DNA from: an uncultured Microbacteriaceae bacterium
Lineage (GTDB): Bacteria; Actinomycetota; Actinomycetes; Actinomycetales; Microbacteriaceae
Reading direction: 5' to 3'
DNA: 7,984 nucleotides
NCBI GenBank assembly: GCA_937896185.1
Contig: CALBMG010000099.1
Location: forward strand, 1 to 7,984
This document shows, piece by piece, positions 1 through 7,984 of this stretch. The notes under the pieces were generated by a model that had not been told where the DNA came from, did not search any database, and saw only the letters and a list, made by a program, of their open reading frames with translations. The position numbers and the translations under genes were made by a program. The stretch's first letter is position 1; each line of letters begins with the position of its first letter.

Positions 1-377
1 ATTTCCGTGTGCATCGCTGGAGCAACGACTAACGGCGCACGCGACGCAAGAATCGTGGTCAGCAGAAGAGAATCTGCCCTGCCCGTTGCGAGGGCCGACA
101 GAGTGTTCGCTGTGGCTGGAGCAACGAGAATGACATCAGCAGATTGGCCCAGTGCCACATGACGAACCTCGGCAACGCCATCAAAAATGGTGTCATAGAC
201 CGGGTTACGACTAATGGCCTCGAGTGTCGCACGACCAATAAAATTTAGCGCAGACTCGCTGGGAACAACATGAACATCCCAGCCTCGGGACACCAAATCG
301 CGAATAACGGAAACAACCTTGTAGGCGGCAATGCCACCGGTCAACCCCACAACAACACGTGGGTGACGCTCCGTCAT
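1..377 (-). CDS. coaBC: CoaBC (phosphopantothenoylcysteine decarboxylase/synthetase), N-terminal fragment
   Basis: This is the first 125 codons of the bifunctional coenzyme A enzyme; the rest lies beyond the left edge. CoaB joins cysteine to 4'-phosphopantothenate and the N-terminal CoaC part, seen here, decarboxylates the product with FMN to give 4'-phosphopantetheine in the cytoplasm. Visible flavoprotein marks are GLTGGIAAYK (residues 11-20), the likely catalytic His73 in VRHVALG, the FMN-binding APATANT (86-92), and PAMHTE at the edge (120-125). The last is the start of the PxMNxxMW-type substrate clamp, with His in place of Asn as I recall from actinobacterial relatives. The ATG start lies 2 bases after the rpoZ stop with no clear Shine-Dalgarno, so translation probably depends on coupling to rpoZ. 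A full-length protein would be about 400 residues, so two thirds are missing. The CoaB half cannot be judged. I am confident of the family. Confidence 0.93.
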   Translation of the reverse strand, partial: MTERHPRVVVGLTGGIAAYKVVSVIRDLVSRGWDVHVVPSESALNFIGRATLEAISRNPVYDTIFDGVAEVRHVALGQSADVILVAPATANTLSALATGRADSLLLTTILASRAPLVVAPAMHTE

Positions 378-379
378 GA

Positions 380-628
380 CTACTGTTCGGGTGCGAACTC
401 TACGAGGCCCTCGTTGATCTCGCGCAGGGCGATCGTCAACGGCTTCTCGTCGATGGTCGATTCCACCAGCGGACCGGCGGTGTGAATGGTGCCCTCGGAA
501 CGCTCGGTGTAGTACTCGTTGATCTGACGGGCACGCTTTGCGGCAACAATGACGAGCTGGTACTTCGAGTCAACACGGTCCAGAAGTTCGTCGATGGGGG
601 GCTCGATAATTCCCTTGTTGTGGCTCAC
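380..628 (-). CDS. rpoZ: DNA-directed RNA polymerase omega subunit
   Basis: This encodes the 82-residue omega subunit, which binds the beta' C-terminal region and helps assemble RNA polymerase. The hallmark block is [17 protein letters not shown] (residues 10-26) followed by [12 protein letters not shown] (29-40), and the C-terminal [15 protein letters not shown] is typical of actinobacterial omega. The N-terminus MSHNKGIIE lacks the Met-Ala-Arg motif that in E. coli omega contributes to the ppGpp site shared with beta'. The start is GTG, chosen because it directly precedes the conserved block and has a good GAGG 7 bases upstream inside the gmk 3' end. It begins 3 bases after the gmk stop and ends 2 bases before coaBC. 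This gmk-rpoZ-coaBC neighbourhood is conserved in Actinobacteria and elsewhere, which supports the call. The length is slightly shorter than E. coli omega (91) and looks complete. Confidence 0.95.
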   Translation of the reverse strand: MSHNKGIIEPPIDELLDRVDSKYQLVIVAAKRARQINEYYTERSEGTIHTAGPLVESTIDEKPLTIALREINEGLVEFAPEQ

Positions 629-631
629 AGG

Positions 632-1528
632 TTAACCTCGTCTTTTCGATTGGTGTTCGCTCATCAATTCTACGACAGCTTGGGCCGCGTCGTCGACAAC
701 ATCGTTGACGATAACGACATCAAACTCGTGCTGGGCGGCAAATTCGGCTTCGGCGGTCTGCAGACGACGATGTTGTTCGGCCTCGTCCTCTGTCCCGCGC
801 CCCTTCAGCCTGCGCACCAGTTCGTCCCAGCTGGGAGGCGCGAGGAACACGAGCACGGCTTCGGGCATCGCACGCTTCACCAGTCGCGCGCCCTGGATGT
901 CAATCTCCAGAATTACGCTTTGACCACGACCAATCGCATCAAGGATGGGCTGACGGGGAGTGCCATATCGGTTCACGCCGTGGACAACAGCCCATTCGAG
1001 CATCTCGCCGCGCTCGATAAGCCTGTCAAACTCGGAGTTGCTCACAAAGTAATAGTGAACGCCGTCCACCTCGCCTGCTCGCGGCTGCCTCGTGGTCGCC
1101 GAAACACTGAAATGCAGATCGGGGTGCTGTTCTCGGATGCGAGCGAGTACGGTGCCCTTGCCCACCGCAGTGGGACCTGCAACAACAATAAGACGTCCGG
1201 TAGGGATGTCCGAGGCTGATCCGTGGACACGGGTCCGCAACCATTCCCCCACCGTCTCGATCTGGCGAATACCCAGACCACCCAGTCGCTTTCGCGAGGA
1301 CACACCTAACGTTGCAAGAATCGCCTCACAACGGTCTGGTCCGATACCGCGAAAAGACTGCAGAAATTCCGGCATACGCAGGCTGGCCTCGATGGATTCT
1401 GGATCATCCCATGCAGTACGCGCCACCTCAAGTGGGTTGCGTGCACCGGAATTGATGGCGTGCTTGACTTCGGCACGGGCCTGACGGCGTTCGACCGCAA
1501 TACGTCCTGCAGCAGCGGGGTCAATCAC
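632..1528 (-). CDS. gmk: mIHF-like H2TH domain fused to guanylate kinase
   Basis: This 298-residue protein has two parts. Residues 1 to about 100 match actinobacterial integration host factor (mIHF): a basic helix with RRQARAEVK (14-22), then LQSFRGIGPDRCEAILATLG (56-75), a helix-two-turn-helix DNA-binding region, and SSRKRLGGLGIRQ (77-89). Residues about 110-298 are a complete guanylate kinase (ATP + GMP to ADP + GDP): P-loop GPTAVGKGT (118-126), GMP-binding SVSATTRQPRAGEVDG (141-156), EWAVVHGVNRYGTP (178-191), LEIDIQGA (207-214) and the lid region LKGRGTEDEAEQHRR (241-255). An ordinary Gmk is about 200 residues, so the first 100 are a true extra domain. In Mycobacterium the two are separate adjacent genes. 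The GTG start shares a GTGA overlap with the pyrF stop, which prevents a start further upstream in normal coupling. Firmicute and actinobacterial Gmk enzymes are known targets of (p)ppGpp inhibition; whether this one is remains inference. Confidence 0.95.
   Translation of the reverse strand: MIDPAAAGRIAVERRQARAEVKHAINSGARNPLEVARTAWDDPESIEASLRMPEFLQSFRGIGPDRCEAILATLGVSSRKRLGGLGIRQIETVGEWLRTRVHGSASDIPTGRLIVVAGPTAVGKGTVLARIREQHPDLHFSVSATTRQPRAGEVDGVHYYFVSNSEFDRLIERGEMLEWAVVHGVNRYGTPRQPILDAIGRGQSVILEIDIQGARLVKRAMPEAVLVFLAPPSWDELVRRLKGRGTEDEAEQHRRLQTAEAEFAAQHEFDVVIVNDVVDDAAQAVVELMSEHQSKRRG
636..639 (-). promoter_or_regulatory. Shine-Dalgarno for rpoZ
   Basis: GAGG on the minus strand lies 7 bases before the GTG at 628. 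It sits within the last codons of gmk, and it supports the GTG as the real rpoZ start and suggests termination-reinitiation coupling across the 3-base gap. Confidence 0.6.
1229..1528 (-). other. mIHF-like DNA-binding domain within the Gmk fusion
   Basis: This marks residues 1-100 of the fusion. By memory it aligns without large gaps to mycobacterial mIHF: basic N-terminal helix, then an xxGIGPxR turn comparable to the mIHF KVGKVKA segment, then RRLGGLGxRQ matching RRLRGLGDRQ. mIHF is a nucleoid-associated protein that binds and compacts DNA, first found as a host factor for phage L5 integration. DNA binding by this domain is inferred from the family. The linker to the kinase domain, about residues 98-110, is short and contains no in-frame ATG or GTG. 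Confidence 0.85.
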
Positions 1529-2339
1529 GACAACGCCGCCTCGTCACGCGCGATACGCACACGGTCGCGCATGGTGACAGGGTCGCCGGCCAACACGGAA
1601 CGGGACACCGACGGGATCACCCATGGGGAAAGATCGCCATAAATTGCCGCAATATCGCCGAGCACCGCACCCTGAAAGCCAAACCCCGGTGCAAGAATCA
1701 GGGTTCCGGCGAGGCTGGCGGGGTCAATATCGAAATCGGTCAACGATACCGTCGCACCGATGACGAGTCCCACGGGACCGGGGACGGAACCCACGTTGCG
1801 GGTCACGGCTTGTTGTGCGATCGAGTTCGCCACTGATGTGTGACCCAACACGGCTTGCTGCTGAGCCACACCCTCGGGGTTGGACGTTGCCGCGAGGACA
1901 AAAACAACAGAGCCCGATTCCTCGGCACGATCAATCATGGGGTTCAACGAACCCAGACCCTGGTAGGGATTGGCCGTGACGGCTTCGGATTTCAGTGGGC
2001 CTTCGCCCAACCACGCGCGGCTGTAGGCGTCGACAGTCGATCCCACGTCACCACGTTTTGCATCCGCAATCACCGCAATTCCCGCATCATGGGCCGCCAG
2101 AATAACGTCTTCCAGTGCCGCGAAACCCGCCGAACCGAAGCGTTCAAAGAATGCAACCTGCGGCTTGACGATGCCCACCTCGCCGGCACACGCATCGATA
2201 GACAACAAGCCAAAGTCACGGACACCCGCAGCACTCACGGGCAAGCCCCATTCCTCAAGAATCTGCTCATGTGGGTCAATTCCCACACACAGAGCCCCCA
2301 ACGAATCTCGAATCTCGACGAATCGAGACGCCAGACCCG

Positions 2340-2346
<7 letters not shown>
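1525..2346 (-). CDS. pyrF: Orotidine 5'-phosphate decarboxylase (class 2 / long type)
   Basis: PyrF carries out the last step to UMP, decarboxylating orotidine monophosphate without a cofactor. The 273-residue length and motifs fit the long type found in Actinobacteria. Visible are LCVGIDPH (19-26), [11 protein letters not shown] (61-71), the catalytic signature [10 protein letters not shown] (95-104) with Asp95, Lys97 and Asp100, [10 protein letters not shown] (124-133), the phosphate-binding LAPGFGFQG (218-226) and PSVSRSVL (245-252). The barrel fold looks complete. The start is GTG, overlapping the last 7 bases of carB, with a GGAG 8 bases upstream; the resulting N-terminus MVTGLASRF resembles that of actinobacterial PyrF. 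The 3' end overlaps the next gene by GTGA, so expression is coupled both ways. No anomaly seen. Confidence 0.97.
1539..1542 (-). promoter_or_regulatory. Shine-Dalgarno for the mIHF-gmk fusion
   Basis: GAGG on the minus strand lies 10 bases before the GTG at 1528, inside the last codons of pyrF. The spacing is a little long. Together with the GTGA stop/start overlap it supports the GTG as the start, which places the whole mIHF domain in frame with the kinase. Confidence 0.5.
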
Positions 2347-5617
<3,271 letters not shown>

Positions 5618-5618
<1 letters not shown>

Positions 5619-6751
5619 TAGTTCTGAGCCTTTCCGGTTTCAGCGATAACAAGGTCGCGGAAACGATCAAACAGGTAGGTGGAGTCGTGGGGGCCGGCTG
5701 CGGCCTCGGGGTGGTACTGAACACTGAACGCGGGAACGTCGATCGCACGAAGCCCTTCGACGCAGTTGTCGTTCAGACCGACGTGACTGACCTCGACACG
5801 GCCGAATCCGGCCGGCGACTCGATGACACCTTCACGGGGCGCATCGACGGCGAAGCCATGGTTATGGGCGGTGATTTCGATGCGTCCCGTCGCCTTGTCG
5901 ACAACGGGCTGGTTGATTCCGCGGTGACCGTACTTCAGCTTGTAGGTGTCAAAGCCGAGGGCGCGACCCAGCAACTGGTTACCGAAACAAATTCCGAAGA
6001 AGGGCAGTTTGCGCGCCAGAACACCGCGAAGGATTTCGACATGACGACCGCTGGCCGAAGGGTCTCCGGGGCCGTTGGAATAGAAGACCGCAACGGGGTT
6101 GATCGCGAGGATGTCCTCGAGGCTCGCCGACTGAGGAATCACATGCACATCGAAACCGCGGGCTGCAAGGTGGTTAAGTGTTGCCTGCTTGACACCAAGG
6201 TCCAGCACCGCCAGTGCGCCAATACTGTCGCCCTGTGCGGGGATGACATACGAGGTCGAGACCGAGACCTGCGTTGACAGGTTGAGACCGGACATCTCGG
6301 GTGCCGAACGAACCCGGTCCACGAGTTCTGAAACGGGGCGGTCATCGAGAGGGAAAATTCCGGCACGCATGGCTCCGGCCTCGCGGATGATACGGGTCAC
6401 AGCACGAGTATCAATTCCGCTGATACCGACAACGCCGCCCGCGACGAGGTCATCATCGAGTGAGCGCTGCGAACGGAAATTTGAGGGAACACGAGCAGGG
6501 TCGCGGACGATATAACCGGCCACCCAAATCTGACGCGATTCCTCGTCGTCGTCATTCATGCCGGTGTTGCCAATGTGAGGAGCGGTCTGAACCACAATCT
6601 GTCCGGCATACGAAGGATCGGTGAGTGTTTCCTGGTACCCGCTCATGCCCGTCTGGAAGACAATTTCACCAATGCTTTCACCGGCAGCGCCATAGGCGTT
6701 TCCTGCAAAGCTGGTGCCGTCTTCGAGTACAAGAATTGCCGATGTGGTCAT
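5618..6751 (-). CDS. carA: Carbamoyl phosphate synthase, small (glutaminase) subunit
   Basis: CarA hydrolyses glutamine and passes ammonia to CarB. In the 377 residues, positions 1 to about 150 form the CarA-specific N-terminal domain, with [20 protein letters not shown] (28-47), PHIGNTG (58-64) and [12 protein letters not shown] (109-120). Residues about 175-370 form a class I glutamine amidotransferase domain. The nucleophile is Cys255 in [14 protein letters not shown], the partners His347 and Glu349 are in [12 protein letters not shown], and YSNGPGDP (224-231) and HNHGFAVD (296-303) are also present. GICFGNQ rather than GICLGHQ is what I recall from actinobacterial CarA. The ATG overlaps the pyrC stop as ATGA and has AAGGA 8 bases upstream. 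The gene ends in TAATG shared with carB, which would favour equal amounts of the two subunits. It is complete with no missing catalytic residue. Confidence 0.98.
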
Positions 6752-7984
6752 GATGCGTGTCCTTGCTCTGAGAGTTCCACGACGGAACCGTCGCGTACGG
6801 TGGGTGTGCCTCGGAAGATGGTGTGAACCACACGACCGGGCAGTGAAATTCCCGTGAAAGGGGTGTTGGTGGAACGACCCACCACACTGTCAGTTCCCCA
6901 CACACGGCGTGCGGCGGGATCAATCAACGTGATGTTGGCGAGGGCGCCCGCGGTCAGCGGCGTGTCGTATCCTTCAACCGAACCGATGCGGGCCGGGTTG
7001 ACCGACAGAATTCGTGCGACGTCGGCCCAGTCGATCAGCCCGGTGTCGACGAGCGTGTGCTGAACGATGGACAGAGCGGATTCGAGACCGACCATTCCAA
7101 AGGCACCATCGGCCCATGTGCAGTCCTTTGAGGCGGAGCCGTGTGGCGCGTGGTCGGTGGCGACAATATCGATCGTGCCGTCCTTGACGCCTTCCCGTAC
7201 TGCGATGACATCGGCTTCGGTGCGCAATGGCGGGTTGACCTTGAACAGCGGGTTGTATTCACGGGCCAAATCGTCGGTCAACAACAGGTGATGAGGGGTC
7301 GCCTCTGCGGTGACCGCAATCCCACGTTTTTTGGCCCACCGAACGACATCGACAGATCCGGCGGTAGAAAGGTGACAGATGTGCAGTCGTGCACCGGTGT
7401 ATTCGGCAAGCAACACGTCACGAGCGATGATGGCTTCCTCGGCGACACTGGGCCAGCCCGCAAGACCCAACTCAGACGACAGTGCGCCCTCGTTCATCTG
7501 GGCGTTTTCGGTGAGGCGGGGATCCTGGGCGTGCTGGGCGATGACACCACCGAATGTCGCCACATATTCCATGGCGCGGCGCATCAACAGGGAATCGCCA
7601 ACGCACTTGCCGTCATCCGAAAAAACTGTGACCTGCGCTTCGGAAATGGCCATGGCCCCGATATCCGACAGCGTTTGCCCCTCGAGTCCGGCGGTGACGG
7701 CACCGACGGGGCGAACCTCGACGTATCCTGCCTCGATGCCGCGTCGGTAAACGTATTCCACGACGTTGGCGTTATCAGCCACCGGATTCGTGTTGGCCAT
7801 CGCGTGGACGGCGGTGAAACCACCCGCAGCTGCCGCGCGCGAACCGGTAAGAATCGTTTCGGCGCCTTCTCCCCCGGGTTCACGAAGGTGAGTGTGCAAG
7901 TCGACGAAGCCAGGCAGCGCTGCGCCGGCAGCCCGCTGGCGCTCGAGCTCGGCGGCCAGGGCGGGTTTGAGCGGCAGGTGCGAG
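6748..7984 (-). CDS. pyrC: Dihydroorotase (class I), 5'-truncated by the window
   Basis: PyrC is the zinc enzyme that cyclises carbamoyl aspartate to dihydroorotate. The frame stays open to the right edge, giving 411 complete codons; relatives are about 430 residues, so roughly 20 N-terminal residues are missing. An internal TTG at 7899 would begin inside the metal site and is not the real start. Counting from the first full codon, metal ligands are His30 and His32 in LHTHLREPG, an Asp in FSDDG (about 124), His151 in AQHAQDPRL, His204 in HICHLST and Asp277 in ATDHAPH. FGMVGLESAL (295-304) is also typical. The Asp of SDDG in place of a carboxylated lysine fits the bacterial class I group. The stop overlaps carA as ATGA; many actinobacteria have an extra membrane-protein gene at this junction, absent here. 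The first 22 or so residues (7918-7983) look unlike a dihydroorotase and are very GC-rich, so they may be divergent or a contig-end artefact. Confidence 0.95.
   Translation of the reverse strand, partial: SHLPLKPALAAELERQRAAGAALPGFVDLHTHLREPGGEGAETILTGSRAAAAGGFTAVHAMANTNPVADNANVVEYVYRRGIEAGYVEVRPVGAVTAGLEGQTLSDIGAMAISEAQVTVFSDDGKCVGDSLLMRRAMEYVATFGGVIAQHAQDPRLTENAQMNEGALSSELGLAGWPSVAEEAIIARDVLLAEYTGARLHICHLSTAGSVDVVRWAKKRGIAVTAEATPHHLLLTDDLAREYNPLFKVNPPLRTEADVIAVREGVKDGTIDIVATDHAPHGSASKDCTWADGAFGMVGLESALSIVQHTLVDTGLIDWADVARILSVNPARIGSVEGYDTPLTAGALANITLIDPAARRVWGTDSVVGRSTNTPFTGISLPGRVVHTIFRGTPTVRDGSVVELSEQGHAS

Noticed and set aside
482..1219. A 245-codon plus-strand open frame opposite gmk and rpoZ
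   Set aside because: It has the same codon-in-register mirror effect opposite gmk. Its product is not recognisable, while the minus strand encodes two well-conserved proteins.
7897..7899. TTG as the start of pyrC
   Set aside because: It would begin at the residue just before the HxH metal motif and drop the conserved LPGFVD segment, which is in frame upstream. The gene is simply cut by the window edge.

Overview
This window is a tightly packed stretch of core-metabolism genes, all on the minus strand and so read from right to left. In transcription order it holds pyrC (5' end cut by the window), carA, carB, pyrF, a guanylate kinase gene fused to an mIHF-like DNA-binding domain, rpoZ, and the start of coaBC (cut at the left edge). 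The order carA-carB-pyrF-(mihF)-gmk-rpoZ-coaBC is the one known from Actinobacteria such as Mycobacterium. The mIHF domain, the class 2 (long) OMP decarboxylase, the GICFGNQ form of the CarA nucleophile motif and the PAMHTE form of the CoaBC motif all point to an actinobacterium. The mIHF-Gmk fusion and a GC content of about 48-63% on the individual lines I counted suggest a member of the Microbacteriaceae, perhaps a small-genome aquatic lineage. That placement is inference.

Layout: pyrC fragment 6748-7984, carA 5618-6751, carB 2340-5618, pyrF 1525-2346, mIHF-gmk 632-1528, rpoZ 380-628, coaBC fragment 1-377. The genes leave almost no free DNA. Four junctions overlap (4, 1, 7 and 4 bases) and the other two are separated by only 3 and 2 bases. 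I see no stretch that could hold an internal terminator, RNA gene, repeat array or mobile element. Any promoter for the whole unit must lie beyond the right edge, where pyrR and pyrB usually sit, unless one is embedded in coding sequence.

Function: CarA and CarB make carbamoyl phosphate, PyrC closes dihydroorotate and PyrF makes UMP, giving four of the polypeptides of de novo pyrimidine synthesis. Gmk converts GMP to GDP, RpoZ is the omega subunit of RNA polymerase, and CoaBC makes 4'-phosphopantetheine from phosphopantothenate and cysteine. The unit therefore couples nucleotide supply, the transcription machinery and coenzyme A synthesis. pyrD and pyrE are not in the window.

I did not find an undescribed system. 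The most interesting observations are the fusion of the nucleoid-associated mIHF-like domain to guanylate kinase, and an odd GC-rich right end where the pyrC 5' sequence does not look like a normal dihydroorotase N-terminus.
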